In this document: piece after piece, positions 10,861-22,832 of the stretch
Numbering within the stretch: position 1 is the first letter of the stretch
Layout: every line of letters starts with the position of its first letter
Assembly (NCBI RefSeq): GCF_000143415.4
Contig: NW_003314327.1
Coordinates: forward strand, 25,116-89,115
Direction of reading: 5' to 3'
From: Selaginella moellendorffii
Lineage: Eukaryota > Streptophyta > Lycopodiopsida > Selaginellales > Selaginellaceae
DNA: 64,000 nt
The notes under the pieces: model-generated
The model's database searches: none
Told to the model about the DNA's origin: nothing
What the model saw: only the letters and a program-made list of their open reading frames with translations
Made by a program: the position numbers and the translations under genes

Positions 10861-12282
10861 CTAAGTTACTTGTAATTCCTGAAGGTTTAGCCCGCCAATG
10901 AATTTCCTTTCCAAGCTTCCAAGGTAAAGATAATCTCCAACTTCCAAGCCTGTCGTTACAAATCCCACCACCTTCCCCGTTGGATCCTCATAGAACGCCA
11001 GCGGTCGCCCATCCTCGCTCACTCTCAATACCTTGGCCATCCTCGCATTCCCAAAGAATTTATCGAGAACTTCGGGTTGCGCTATGATGTACTTCAATGC
11101 TGGTATTTTCAAGATCATGTCGCTCAGCCATGTCCTCCCCTGATCAATCCAGGAATGCTTATGAGCCTCACGAGTTGGATTAATGCTTGGATCGAACTTA
11201 CCGACACCAATGCTATCCAGAATCCACCATGGCCATCGCGCTTGACATTGTCCGGCTGCCCCAGCAAGTTGTCCATGAACACCTCCATGGTTCCCGCTTT
11301 CTTACCTTTCAGCCAGTACTTCATGCACCTCACCCTGGAAAGCCAGGACGCGCGAAATTAAGCTTCAGTGGCCAGCGCATGATCGAGATGACTTACATGG
11401 ATGTCTCGCTCACCACTAGAAAGTCCTCCTTGGCAGAGAGCGAGACTCCATTCGCAAAAAACATGTTCTTGCGCAGGACTGTGGTGGTGCGAGTCGCGGG
11501 GTCGTACTTCAAGAGCCTGCCGTTTGGGCGGCACTGGAGGACGTCCAGTTTGGCCTTCTCCAGCGGAAACTTGCTCGTCGCATCAGTGAAGTAGATGGTG
11601 CCATCCTTCGCAACGTCTAATCCATTAGCCACCCTGTGCCGGACATACAGATCCAGCGAGATCACAGCAATGGGAACAAAGCTCTCGAATCAACAAGGAT
11701 GGAAACAAAGCTCTTGAAATCACCTCATCGTCCTCTTCACAAGGACGATAAAAGAGATCTGACACTCACATGAATTTGACACCATCGGCTTCGCTCGAGA
11801 GAACCTCCACGCGCTTATCCCGAGTGATGTTGAGCAGCCCCTGCGCGAGAGAAACAGGATGAGCGGTCTCAATCCCAATTCGGATTTGTCAAATCAAACA
11901 GAACTCTGCCTGGCACGCAGACGAGCAAATTCTTTTGTTGCCCGCGCACGACCCCAAGCGTAGGGCCTCCCACATTCACCCAGTTCTCCACCTCGCCAGT
12001 CTTTCGAGACACCCTCTTGATCCACCCGTCGGAGCAGCCGGTGTAGAGCACGCCATTGTCGTCGTCCAAGGAAATGTCCTCGGGACCGGGAAGCTCTCCC
12101 ACGCCAATCACCTCCGCCTGTTGGAGCACTGTGTTCACCGCGAACAATCCTTCCCTCTTTGGAGTTGGAGGCCAGTCCGAGGGCAGTGGATCAATCCCCG
12201 CGCGGCGGACGATTGCCGTCCATATCACCGATGCGGCTATGCCGATGATCACAGCTAGAATCGCCACAAGAAGGAATCCCAT
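10861..12282 (-). CDS. Strictosidine-synthase-like protein (SSL/APMAP family), copy A
   Basis: Five exons (12282-11905, 11840-11770, 11633-11397, 11334-11202, 11139-10861) give 365 residues. An N-terminal membrane anchor (FLLVAILAVIIGIAASVIW) precedes a six-bladed beta-propeller with PGPEDI, VLYTGCSDGWIKR, GRLLKYDP and LAFYEDPTGK. This is the strictosidine-synthase-like/adipocyte plasma membrane-associated protein family, a group of esterase-like propellers; a true strictosidine synthase role is not implied. Splice phases and the lengths of exons 2-4 (71, 237, 133 bp) are identical to copy B at 13697-15005. The first donor is weak (GTTCTG). The ATG at 12282 is the first in frame. Function in the plant is uncertain. 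Confidence 0.85.
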
Positions 12283-12481
12283 TGGCACTCGCGACGCGAG
12301 AGGATCGACTTCTACGAGTGAGTGAACAATCCGTTAGGAGGAGCTGGATATTCTGGTCGACAGCAAACATTCCGTTTGGTATTCTGGCACGTTTAAAACG
12401 TTTCCTCCGCTTCTAGGTGGGCAATAAAGGATTTAAAACATGTAATAATAATAATAATTACAAGCACAAAAGCACCATATA

Positions 12482-13477
12482 TCATACAGCGTTTTTAATC
12501 GTGGTGCTGTACGGCTCCTTTCTCCCGTCGTGCTTGACGAAATCGTAGTAGTAACTCCACAACATCACGCCGCCGTACTTGCTCGACTCCTTGATCTTCG
12601 GAAGAACCTGTTGCTTGAGAACTTTCGCGGGCATGTATCCGTCCTTGGTGGAGGGGCTGTCGGTGGCGCCGCTCAAGCTCGCCGGCAGGCCGAAGAAGAC
12701 CTTCTTCACTGGAACTTTGGTCGTCCACTTGTGCCAAGCCGCGAACACGTTGTCCAGAGTCTTCTTTGGGTTGTACTGGCAGTCGTGATTGTTGTAGAAC
12801 TGGACCCAGGCGTAGTCGAACACGCCCGTGTTGAGAGCCGGGCCGAGGAACTCGTCCGGGAACGGGCACTGCGGGGCTGCGGACAAGAGCACCGGCCTGT
12901 CTTTGGTGGAGCGGAGCTTAATCTGCTTGGCAAGCTGAGCGTAGCCGGTTTGAGTCGAGGTCATCTCCATGTCGAAGTCGATCCCGTCCAGCACTGCGTC
13001 GCCGAGAGGCCTGGAGCTGCTGTTTCCTGCTCCTCCTCCCAGAAAGTTGTTCCACAGATAGTCCGATACGGCGATGGCGTCTTTGTCCGAGACAATGCTG
13101 TAGTTGCCGTCGGCACCACCGAGCGAGAGGAACACCTTGACACCTTTGCTCTGGCAGAACTTTACGTCTTGTCCGACTGGAGCACAGTTGATAGCGCTGC
13201 CGTTGATGGCACTGCCGTTGACACCCCCGCAGTGATCAGCGAGGTCCAGCTTTGGAGCTCTCCCGTCGCCAAACACGCTGAGGAAGCTGAGCACGACGAT
13301 GCCGTAGTTCCCCGTCTCACAGGCTGTTTTGAGACTGCCTTCCTTCTCGTAAGTTCCCCAGTATACAACGACTGTGCCATTAGCCCTCTTCTTGCAGTCT
13401 ACTCCGGAAACTAAGCTAGATGCGACTAGAGTAAGCACAAGAGAAACCAAATTACTCACAAGTCCCCTGGTCTTCAT
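12482..13477 (-). CDS. Class III (GH18) acidic endochitinase
   Basis: Intronless gene of 331 codons. The ATG at 13477 gives a clean signal peptide (KTRGLVSNLVSLVLTLVASS) with cleavage near SGVDC. The mature part is a complete GH18 barrel of the hevamine type: VVYWG at the first strand, KVFLSLGG, the catalytic DGIDFDME (DxxDxDxE, Glu the proton donor), YAWVQFYNN and GVMLWSYYYD. It hydrolyses chitin beta-1,4 bonds and would act in the apoplast or vacuole, usually in defence. A short NGSAINGSAIN duplication sits in a loop near residue 100. It lies between two SSL paralogs on the same strand. Confidence 0.92.
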   Translation of the reverse strand: MKTRGLVSNLVSLVLTLVASSLVSGVDCKKRANGTVVVYWGTYEKEGSLKTACETGNYGIVVLSFLSVFGDGRAPKLDLADHCGGVNGSAINGSAINCAPVGQDVKFCQSKGVKVFLSLGGADGNYSIVSDKDAIAVSDYLWNNFLGGGAGNSSSRPLGDAVLDGIDFDMEMTSTQTGYAQLAKQIKLRSTKDRPVLLSAAPQCPFPDEFLGPALNTGVFDYAWVQFYNNHDCQYNPKKTLDNVFAAWHKWTTKVPVKKVFFGLPASLSGATDSPSTKDGYMPAKVLKQQVLPKIKESSKYGGVMLWSYYYDFVKHDGRKEPYSTTIKNAV

Positions 13478-13696
13478 TCTCCTTCGTTTCCGTGGCCCTC
13501 CAGTTCCCACCTATTAGGACAGATGAGTCCACGACAAAGAGCTTAGCTTACCTCGTGCTCGAGTTTGCCTTAAGTCGTCCAAATTGCTGCACCTGTGCAA
13601 CACTGTCAAGATCGAAACTTATTTGTCGCTCGACGACCGTCTCGAAGAAGCGCTCGAAAAAGCAACACACTTTATTGGTGGCCACGTCGGGCGTGA

Positions 13697-15005
13697 CTAA
13701 AGCTGCCGAAGCTTCAACTTGCCAACGTAGTTCCTGGCCAAGTTTCCCAGATAGAGATAATCGCCGACTTCCAAGGCCGTCGTCACCAAGGCTATCGACT
13801 TCCCTGTCGGATCTTCATAGAATGCCAGCGGCACCCCATCTTCGCCAACTGCTAGAACTTTGGCCATCTTTGAGGACGTGGAGATCTTCTGCAGCACGCC
13901 CGGAAGGGCCAAGATGTGCTTCAGTGGTGCTATCTTCATTAAAGTGTCAGTCAGCCTTGTCCTTCCCTGAAGTCAGTGTCCACATGAAGTCTGATTGGAT
14001 GTTATGAAATATAGAGCAAACTTACTGCTATCAATCCAATCCAGAATCTATCTCGGCCGTTGTGTCTAATGTTGTCTGGATGTCCAGGCAAGTTATCGAT
14101 AAAAACTTCCATGGTTCCTTTTTTTTCACCTTGCAACCAGTACTTCATGCACCTCACCCTACAAACGAGGACGAACGTAAGCTGCCTGCTCAAAAGTATG
14201 GACCAACAACTTACATGGACGTCTCGCACACCACTAAAAAGTCTTGCTTCGCAGAGAGTGCAACACCATTGGCAAAATACATGTTCTTGCGCAGGACTGT
14301 TGTGGTGCGAGTTGAGGGGTCATATTTCAAAAGTCTGCCGTTCGGGCGACCCTGAAGAATATCGAAGTCAGAGGTGTTCATGCCAAACTCGTGCGTTGCA
14401 TCCGTGAAGTATATGGAGCCATCTTTTGCAACGTCCAGTCCGTCAGTTAGCCTGTTGTTCACCAAAAATATAAAGCTCAACAAGGACGTCCCAAACAACA
14501 CAAACACCTACTTGTATTTGACACCGTCGGCTTCATTGGAGAGAACTTCAAGAGCCTTATCAGCAGTAATATTCAGCAGTCCCTGCCAGAAAAGAGAGTC
14601 AGTCGGATTTGTCAAACAGTTAGGACCCACCCGGGTTGGTTCGCAGACAAGCAAATTTCCATGATGTCCCCACGCAAGTCCAAGCGGATGGCCTCCGACC
14701 TGTACCCAATTCTGGACCTCACCAGTCTCGGGAAAAATCCTCTTGATCCATCCGTCAGCGCAGCCGGTATACAGTACGCCGTTATCGTCCACAGCAATAT
14801 CTTCGGGACCAGGAAGCTCTCCCACACCAAGCTCATCCAATTCCTGGAGCAGTGTGTTGGTCGCGAACACCCCTTCCATCTTTGGAGTTGGAGGCCAGTG
14901 CGACGCCACTGGATCTATGCCCGACTTCCGAGTGATAGCCGACCATGTTGCCGACGCTGCTATGGAGATGACCAGAGCCAGAATTCCCAAAAGAGCGAGT
15001 GCCAT
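13697..15005 (-). CDS. Strictosidine-synthase-like protein (SSL/APMAP family), copy B
   Basis: Exons 15005-14631, 14582-14512, 14451-14215, 14158-14026 and 13966-13697 give 361 residues. An N-terminal anchor (LALLGILALVISIAASATW) is followed by the same propeller motifs as copy A: PGPEDIAVDD, VLYTGCADGWIKR, GLDVAKDGSIYFTDA, GRLLKYDPSTRTTTVLR and PLAFYEDPTGK. The donors are better than in copy A. Introns are 44-66 bp. It is clearly a duplicate of copy A, separated from it by the chitinase gene; exon phases are preserved while the protein has diverged substantially. Membrane-anchored lumenal or apoplastic hydrolase-like role is the family expectation. Confidence 0.87.
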
Positions 15006-15161
15006 CTTGAGGATCTCGCCACCTGGTGTCCCCAGTTATTGAAACGGAACGGGAGGACCGGTCGTTGATGTGTAGCTAGCAGCGTGTGCGTACCCTGCGG
15101 AGCATGGCAATGGCGTGTCTGAGCAATATCAGAAACGTGACTCTCACCTTGATGGCGGAAT

Positions 15162-16774
15162 TCAAGATTCACTCGCCCTGCACAAACAAGCAAAAACCTC
15201 AACCACCACAATCAATGGCTTAAAATCGCTTACCTTGAGCTTGCCTGTTGACTTATTGAATCCTTGCGCTGGACAGATGCTTGAACAGTCTGTTCTCCTC
15301 CTTCACTTCCACTACTGTCATTGCCATCGCCGTCACCTATATCACCTGTGTCCTCAACCATCTCAGAATCGTCGTCGTCATCCTCTTCGTCGAAAACTGC
15401 ACTGCCCGTATGAGCCTGAGGAGGAGCTTCCATAAACTGGACACTCATCCTCCGCTTAAACTTGTCGTCACTGCAAGCCAGGAACCAGGCAAGGCTGCAA
15501 TTGATCTTCTTCCTCTCTACCATCCGGTACCGGGGCTTTATCCTCCGTGCAAGGTCGTAAGTCAAGTAGACGGGAAATGCCAGCAGCTCTGATAATGGCT
15601 TTCTCATCTTCTGCTGGAAAAAAGCCAGGTTCGGCTTCAACGTTTCCTCCAGCTTGACCGCCAAAATCTGTGGACAATCGACAACCATCTTTGCTATGTC
15701 ACCAGCGCTGATTCCTGTTCCTTGCAGAAACTTCACCTTTTCCCCGGCCATCTTTTCGTTGATCACAAGCATCTGAGGCAGCCTCTCAAACACTCGAGGA
15801 ACGTCTGACGGTCGCAAGAAGATTTCATTCGTCAACCAGGCCGTCTTCTCTGCGAGCTTAGCCCTCAAGTCGAGCTCAAACACGTCCGGGAATCGAGCTA
15901 TAAACGATGGCAGCTCTTTCTCTTGGATCCCTGCCTGTAGTAGACACTCCACCTTTGCTTTCACATTTTCCTCCAAATCAAAACCCAGTACGTAAGGATG
16001 CTTCTCTAGCAACCTCGCTATCTCCTCCTTTGTAAACCCCAGACCACGGTAGAAATCCACCTTCCTTTTTATGTTGTTCCCGACTCTCATGCCAAGAAGT
16101 TCCGGGAACCGCGTAAGCATCGGCCCAATCTGTCGAGTGTTTACTCCAATGCTCACCAGGTATGCCACCGATGTGCTCATGGTCCCTTCTCGCTTGAAAC
16201 CAAGAACATCCGGGTAGCGTAGTAGAACCTTTGGAATATTTTCCAGGGAGATCCCATAGCCTAGCAAGTAGTCCACGATCGGCGTCAAATCTATCGCGAT
16301 GCTGGAGTAGAGGATCATCGGAAACTGCGTCAGCAACGCCGGAAGCTCCTCCGGAGTAAATCCCAGCTTGTCGAGGTAGTCGATCACTGGAACCATGTTG
16401 CGTTTAACACTACATGTAAGAACTACTGGATACCTCAAGATGTGCGCCTTCTCTAGCCCAATGCTTGCAAGGAATTCCAGCCGCTCTCGCACCACGTCGA
16501 CCGAGAGTGGAAGATCGAGTTGGTCGATGTCGCCGCCGGAAATACCCTCGCCGCGGAGGAAATCCATCACTTGCTCCCGGCATCCCTCCTCACTGCTCTC
16601 AATCTCGGGCTCCTGCACCGCCAATCCCCAGTGATCGGGAGTGTGAAGGGGAAGACGAGACGCGCGCTTGTACCTCCGCCTTGGAGCGCATTGCGATCGC
16701 ACAGCGTCGCTTGAACGAAACCCTAGGCTGCTCGCGGAGATCCTCGATGGCGGGAGAGAAAGAAATGCCGCCAT
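15162..16774 (-). CDS. MTERF4: mTERF family protein, plastid mTERF4 (BSM/RUG2)-like
   Basis: The ATG at 16774 gives a Ser/Arg-rich transit peptide and then a run of mTERF helical repeats (about residues 95-400) with the typical Pro-x-(L/I) ends. Wording such as VKRNMVPVIDYLDKLGF, GTMSTSVAYLVSIGV and IKCSLAWFL-like matches the Arabidopsis BELAYA SMERT/mTERF4 protein, a plastid RNA-binding factor needed for chloroplast transcript processing. The C-terminus is acidic (DEEDDDDDSE), also as in that protein. Read straight through, the frame stops at 15230. However CTCAAG|GTAAGC at 15233 is a strong donor with a matching acceptor at 15178; splicing changes only the last residues and moves the stop to 15162. 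Divergent from UBP1 at 17131. Confidence 0.87.
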
Positions 16775-17130
16775 CGCCGATAAAACCCTATATCTTGGGT
16801 TTTTCCTCCACGTGGCCACGCTTGCGACCACGTCTGCCCTAGTTCTTCCGTACACATTATATTTACCGTATGACCAAAATTTTCGAAACCTTTCTGTTAC
16901 ATATCCTCCTCTGGGTCGGCATTGCCGGAAGAGCGAAGAACCCTAATTGCGATGCAGGGAAATTCTCTCGACGGCCTCGAGTGCCCGGCTCCGCGGCCGC
17001 AGATTTGGGGGCTTTCTCGGCGCGGCAGCATGTAAGAATCGCATTCCGCATTCCGATCATGGGGTATCCGTGCTAGCGCGCTCGGGGAAGCGTCTTCCAC
17101 TCCATAGGGTTTGATCGGCGGCTATTTGCC
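16775..17130. promoter_or_regulatory. Shared intergenic region between mTERF4-like and UBP1-like genes
   Basis: A 356-bp head-to-head spacer that must contain the promoters and 5' leaders of both genes. No convincing TATA box at the usual distance is seen for either; an aaccctaa element (telo-box-like, 16939-16946), common upstream of plant translation-related genes, is present. Confidence 0.4.
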
Positions 17131-19515
17131 ATGTACTCCGTGTCACAAGCGCAGCAATCGCAGAGCCAGCCCCAGCAGGCACAGGTAGCCGCGGCCCAGG
17201 CGGCCCAGCAGCAGTTACAGCTCCAGCAGCAACAGTTAGAGTTGCAGCAATGGAAGCAAGCGCTAATGCAGCAGGCGGCGGTGCTCCAGCAGCAGCAGCC
17301 ATTCCTTCATCCTGGTCTCATCACGGCCATGTCCCAGGTACGTGCTGATGCTTGGCTCTCTCTTTTTTTTGGAATTTTAGTTGCCATAGCTCTTGGCTTC
17401 GTGCTTGATTGTTTCTCGCTATGTTTTTATGACGATCCACTCTGTTGCAGGCTAAGGTACAACGAGATTCTTGTCTTTGGTAATCGTTTTTCGTTCTTTT
17501 TTTTTCACTGCTTTCGGTTCTGTTAAGTTTTTTTTTTCCTTCGTTGTTCTTCGTTTTCCTTTCCCCGAGAGAGGAAAGCGAGCTCTTTTAGTATTGGTTT
17601 TGTTCTTTCTTTTTTTCTTTTCTTTCTTTTTTTCTGCATTTCCTTTCATCGTTTTTTTTGCAGATTGAGCCAATTCCAAGTGGAAATCTGCCACCAGGGT
17701 TTGATGCAACTTCTTGTCGCAGTGTGTGAGTGCTTTTCTTTTTTTCTTTTTTCTTTTTTGTTGTACCAATTCAGGTATCTGTTTTCTTTTTTCAATTTCC
17801 TTTTTCTTTTTTCCTTTTGGTTGTTTATTAACTTAAAAACTATGCTGAGCTTGGGCCGTCATTGCTTTGGTTGCGGAATGATTTTGTTTCTAGTCTGATG
17901 TTCATTCCTGCTGCAGATACGTTGGTAACATTCACATCAAAGTAACGGAAGCGTTGCTTGCGGAGGTTTTTGCAACAGTTGGGCCTCTCGAAGGTTGCAA
18001 GCTTATAAAGAAAGAAAAAGTTAGTTCTGGTTTTGTCTCTATCTTGCCCTTCTCACTAACGGTATTTCGTTACCTTGCTTGGCAGTCCTCTTATGGTTTT
18101 GTCGATTACTTCGATCACAGATCAGCTGCCGCTGCGATCATTACCCTCAATGGCAAGCTAATGTAAGCGTCTCTCTTCCTCTTGCAGGCACTAAACGAAA
18201 ACTTGATGGAACAGATTTGGGCAGTCCATAAAGGTGAATTGGGCTTATGCCAGTGGGCAGCGAGAAGATACTACAGGTTGTACTTTTAATTTTGTTTTCA
18301 TTTCTCTGAGATTATCGTCTGTCCAGGACATTACAATATTTTTGTGGGTGATCTTAGTCCTGAGGTCACAGATGCAACACTCTACGCTGCTTTCTTCATG
18401 TATCCTGGTTGTTCGTAAGTGTTAATATGGTTTTCTCCATTCCATCTTTGTATAACTTTTAATTCGCAGGGACGCTCGGGTTATGTGGGATCAACGATCT
18501 GGCCGCTCTCGTGGATATGGTTTTGTGTCGTTCAGGAGTAAACAGGTGCTTACACTCCATGCTCAACGGCTTACAACCGCTCAATTTTTTTGTTATTATA
18601 GGAAGCAGAAAGGGCTATCAATGAGATGAATGGTATGCGGAAGAGATTCATTACTTTGAATGGTTTTATAGCCTCGTTTATTTTATGTAGGGAAGTGGCT
18701 TGGCAGTCGTCCTATTCGCTGTAACTGGGCAACAAAAAGCACAGGATCGCAGGAGGACGTACCAACACCAGGACCTGTTAGCGTACCTGAGCAGGTTGCT
18801 GTTGTTCAAGTACAAATGAAACAAGAGCCCAATCACGATGAACAACACGAGGATGGGGCCATGCAATTAGATGGTCCTGAAAACAATCCACAGTTTACGA
18901 CAGTATACGTTGGTAATTTAGCGCACGAGGTCAGTTGAAGGACATAACAGTTCAGTGGTTAAGACGTTTTGTGTTTTTAATTTTCCCAGGTGACACAGAC
19001 AGAGTTACATAGACAATTCCATGCTTTAGGTGTTGGAGTGATTGAAGACGTAAGGGTGCAGAAAGAGAAAGGCTTCGGTTTTGTACGCTATAGAACACAC
19101 GAAGAGGCAGCTTACGCTATTCAGGCAGCAAACGGGAGAGTGATCTGCGGGAAGTCCGTCAAAGTAAGAAAAATGTTTTCATTCGGCGTCTCACAATCTT
19201 CGTTTTCTCGTACAGTGCTCATGGGGAAGCAAGCCTACACCAGCTGGAGCATCGTCGAATCCTTTGCCTCCACCACCACCAGTTGCTCTCCCGTTGCAAA
19301 GCTTGATGGCTGCTGGGATGAATCAAGCATACTCCGCGGCGGACTTGCTGGCGTACCAAAGGCTAAGCCAATCCAGTGGAACGGGACAGGCGCTGTTACC
19401 ACTTCCTCAGCAAGGAACAAGCGGTTCTCGAGTTTTTGATGGCATCCAGCCGAGTGCTGCAGCGGCAGCAGCCTCGTTGGCGGCAGCCATGGGCCAGCAA
19501 CACATGTTCTACTGA
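17131..19515 (+). CDS. UBP1: Oligouridylate-binding protein, UBP1/TIA-1-type, three RRMs
   Basis: Exons 17131-17337, 17664-17725, 17917-18019, 18086-18162, 18215-18276, 18327-18414, 18470-18545, 18602-18632, 18691-18929, 18990-19163 and 19216-19515 give 472 residues; a 6-nt microexon (17451-17456) is optional. A Gln-rich N-terminus leads to [11 protein letters not shown], then RRM1 ([19 protein letters not shown]), RRM2 ([23 protein letters not shown]) and RRM3 ([27 protein letters not shown]), ending in PLPPPPPV and an Ala-rich tail. The family binds U-rich introns and 3'UTRs, aids splicing of weak introns and forms stress granules. The RNP1/RNP2 aromatic residues are intact in all three domains. 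Confidence 0.93.
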
Positions 19516-20758
19516 AAGTAAGCTCTAGTTCTTCTACTGCATTTGATCTCAATAACTGTGGACTTTGCTACGTTTGTTTTCAGGAGCGTTGTCCAGCATT
19601 TGTGGCTGCTGCCTGCACTGATAGGTAGCTCTAGCAGCTTATTTGTACGTCCTTTTTTTTTTCGTTTTTCTCTTTTCTCTTTTATTCTGGTTTGTATCAC
19701 TAACCGAAGAGACTAATTTGCGAGTGATTGAGTTTGCTCTCTCTCTTTTCTTCTACCAGTATAGGAAAAGGTGAACGAAAGCGAGCCTTGATAAGTTGCG
19801 ACAAAGAGACTGTCGAGTGGACAGTTTGGATAGCGCAGCTCAGTTCTTCTGGGAGCCATGGATTGAATGCGAAGATGGCGACTTTACAACACATAGCTAC
19901 TACTATACATGAAGAGCCAGCGCGGAAAAAAGAAAGAAGAGCACGCTCGTTTTCTCGATCGAAAAGGCTTAAATGCGAAACGGGAAGAAGCTCTCGCTAT
20001 AAATGCGTGCTGGTTTTGGATCGATCCGATCGGATCCCGCCAAGATTCCCAGAGATTCCCTGGAGAGCTGGTAACGGCAGCGTGTAATAAGAGGGGGAGA
20101 GTTCCTCAGCAACGGCCGAGATCGTCGCTGGCTGGCAATGCCGCCCATCCTAGCCGTTGAAAAGCGATTGAGATTAAGTGAAACAGTGAACCATAGCTTT
20201 TTTGGCATCGACCAATGCTTTGCAAAGAAATTGATCAAACAATTTGCACGGGTTGAGTAAAATAAAGGGAACATCATCAAACATTGAGCGGACGATAGCG
20301 ATGATCGTCGAAAGCTACGTGTATTTGCAAGATGCCGGAATCTTCCTTGGTGACGTCCGTGACGGGTCTCCAACAGCCAGTACCGGCAGTAGCCGGTGGG
20401 TGGCATTGGCCCAGACGGGCGGTGACCGGTGGCGCCGGTGCTTCCTCCCCCCTGTTTTTTGAAACTAAAGTGGAGGAGCGCTGGGCGCTGGCTTTGATTC
20501 TTTTTTTCTTCTCTCTTCCTTCCTTCGAGGAGCTCTGGTCGATGCTATGGCGCGCGTCGTGGAGGCGCCGGAGGGCGGCGGCTTGTTCTAGCGGATCGCT
20601 GACGCTGTAGCATTTGGAAAGGAGCTATGGCGATCGATCTGTGTGTGAGCTAGCGGCATTGATCGAGGTAAGCACGGCGTAGCGAAATATCGCTCCCAGC
20701 GATGGTTAAGGCGCCGCTGGCCATGGATCGATGACCCTGGAGGAGTATCGAGATCTCG
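19516..20758. other. UBP1 3' region and receptor-kinase promoter; no gene seen
   Basis: 19516-19700 is likely UBP1 3'UTR (a GT-AG pair at 19519-19583 may be a UTR intron). The rest has only short frames without family resemblance and should hold the promoter and leader of the receptor kinase starting at 20759. Confidence 0.4.
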
Positions 20759-22832
20759 ATGGAAAGCAGCAGGCTGTGGTGGGGAAGAAGCGCCGGAGTG
20801 CTCATCGGCTTCTTGTTCTTGGCACATTTGGCAAGCGGGCTGAGACCACTGCTACCCTATGGCACCGAGTTCGTGAAGAATCCCACCGGCTTGTTACGGA
20901 GGTCTCTCGAGGATGGGGCGTTTTCACCAGATTTCTCTCCAGCCTCTGGACCTTCTCCGCTGCCACAAGAAGCCTCGGCAATTAGTCCATCTGGGGGTAC
21001 TTTGCAAGGTTTGTGATTCTATTTTTTTTTCTTTTGCGAAGGTCGATGTATCCTTATCCAAAATTTCTTTTCTTTTCTTTTCTTCCAGCTCCGATCGGTG
21101 CTAGTGATAGCGGACACAGTGATGGTGGTGGCCATCACATGAGAAAGGGTGTCCTTGCCGCAATCATCCTCGTGCCCACGCTGGTTTGTGCCTCTATACT
21201 TTTGTCTTCGTACATTTCGCTGGATTCTCTCCGACCCCGGCTAGCGAAAGTTTTTGGGAAAGATGAAGGCTATTCCGACCCTCCAACGCCTCTGCCCCCT
21301 TATCGTAAGCTTTTCCTGATTGTGAAGGTAGAGCTGACTGGATTCTGGCAAATGTAGATGGCGGTGGGGGTCCAGTTCAAATCAAAACGAAGCGTTCCGA
21401 TGAACCGGCAAAGCCAGCTCAAGTTATGGATTACAAAATGCTGGAAAGTGCCACTGACAGATTCAGCGAGGAGAATCTCATCGGGGAGGGTGGATTTGCT
21501 CGAGTGTACAAGGCCCAGCTGGATGATGATCATGCCATCGCAGTGAAGAAACTATCCACCGAAAATGATCAGGCTGACGAAGAGTTCCGGGTTGGTATCG
21601 TGCATTATTTGTCCGAACGACTCTGATGGTTGCTGTGGCTCTTTCTGCTTTCTTTCAGGCCGAGATTGATCTCATGGGGCGAATTCATCATCACAACTTA
21701 ATAGCTCTTCTTGGTTTCAGCTCGCAAGGAGAAGACCGACTTCTCATTTATGAGTTGATGACAAATGGTTCACTGCAGGACCAGCTTCAAGGTGAGAGGA
21801 CTGAGCTCCTCGTACCATTTCCTTTAACTTCGTGGCTTTCTCCAGGGCCTGCCCAAGGAGCTGCTCTCACCTGGCATTTACGCCTCAAAATTGCCCTTGA
21901 CGCAGCCAGGTTGGTTTCCAATTTGAACTTCGCTTTCCGGCATGACTTTGTTTATTCGTAAAGTGCAGAGGACTTGAATACCTTCACGATCACTGCGATC
22001 CACCAGTCATCCACAGGGACTTCAAATCTTCTAATATACTCCTAGACGAAGACTTCAATGCAAAGGTTCGTCGCCATGTCAATTCGAAGCTATATGTTTA
22101 CATTTTCTTGCCTTGTTTGTTTACTTGCAGCTATCCGACTTTGGTCTTGCTCTGATGGTACAAGAAGGCGCCGGCAGCCTTCAACTGCAAGGCACATTTG
22201 GCTACGTTGCTCCAGAATACATCCTCACTGGTCAAGCCTTGTGAATTTTTTTATCTTTCTTTCGCTGTCACCTCACCTTCCTTTGAAAACGCAGGAATTC
22301 TCACGGAGAAGAGTGACGTCTATGCATTTGGCGTTGTGCTTCTGGAGCTCATCACCGGGAGAAAACCCATTGACGTCTCAATGCCAACAGGGTGCCAGTC
22401 GCTTGTGACATGGGTATGACGTCTCGAGATTTTCCTCTTGCGGAGACTTTCTGTGCATCAACCTACTGCCACTTACTTGCAGGCCACGCCGCAACTGACC
22501 GACCGCACCAGGCTTCCCCTCATTGTGGATGCTGCGATCAAGGATACTGTCAACTTGAAGCAACTCTTCCAAGTAAGTGCGCTTCCTCTTTTCGGTTTTG
22601 GTTTGTTTGTTGCCAGTGCTGGCTGACTTGATGATTCTAACGCAAGATTTGTGTGTAGGTCGCTGCTGTTGCTGTTCTATGCGTCCAGTCGGAGCCAAGC
22701 TACAGGCCTTTGATTGGAGACGTGGTGAACTCTCTGATCCCGCTGGTCCCTTGCGAGCTGGGTGGTGCTTTGAGGGCGATTGATCCGGCAGGAGCCACTG
22801 CGGCAAACTCCCACTCCCAACACGGCGTGTAA
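20759..22832 (+). CDS. Receptor-like Ser/Thr kinase (At1g80640-like)
   Basis: Ten exons (20759-21008, 21089-21304, 21358-21590, 21659-21791, 21846-21909, 21969-22065, 22131-22230, 22295-22413, 22483-22572, 22659-22832) give 491 residues. A signal peptide ([13 protein letters not shown]) precedes a short Pro/Ser-rich ectodomain without LRRs, one transmembrane helix ([21 protein letters not shown] region) and a complete kinase: [22 protein letters not shown] (catalytic HRD kept), [22 protein letters not shown]. The end [18 protein letters not shown] is characteristic of the At1g80640 group. It is the only full copy here; its last two exons recur, fused to another gene, at 28.7-29.1, 35.2-35.5 and 45.7-46.0 kb. 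Confidence 0.9.

Noticed and set aside
12530-13414. 294-codon plus-strand frame opposite the chitinase
   Set aside because: GC-rich shadow of a well-supported intronless GH18 gene.
10861-15005. True strictosidine synthase (alkaloid pathway) assignment for the SSL genes
   Set aside because: They carry the membrane anchor and wording of the SSL/APMAP branch; no evidence for the Pictet-Spengler active site.
20244-20610. Small ORFs upstream of the receptor kinase
   Set aside because: No homology, and they overlap the likely promoter and leader.
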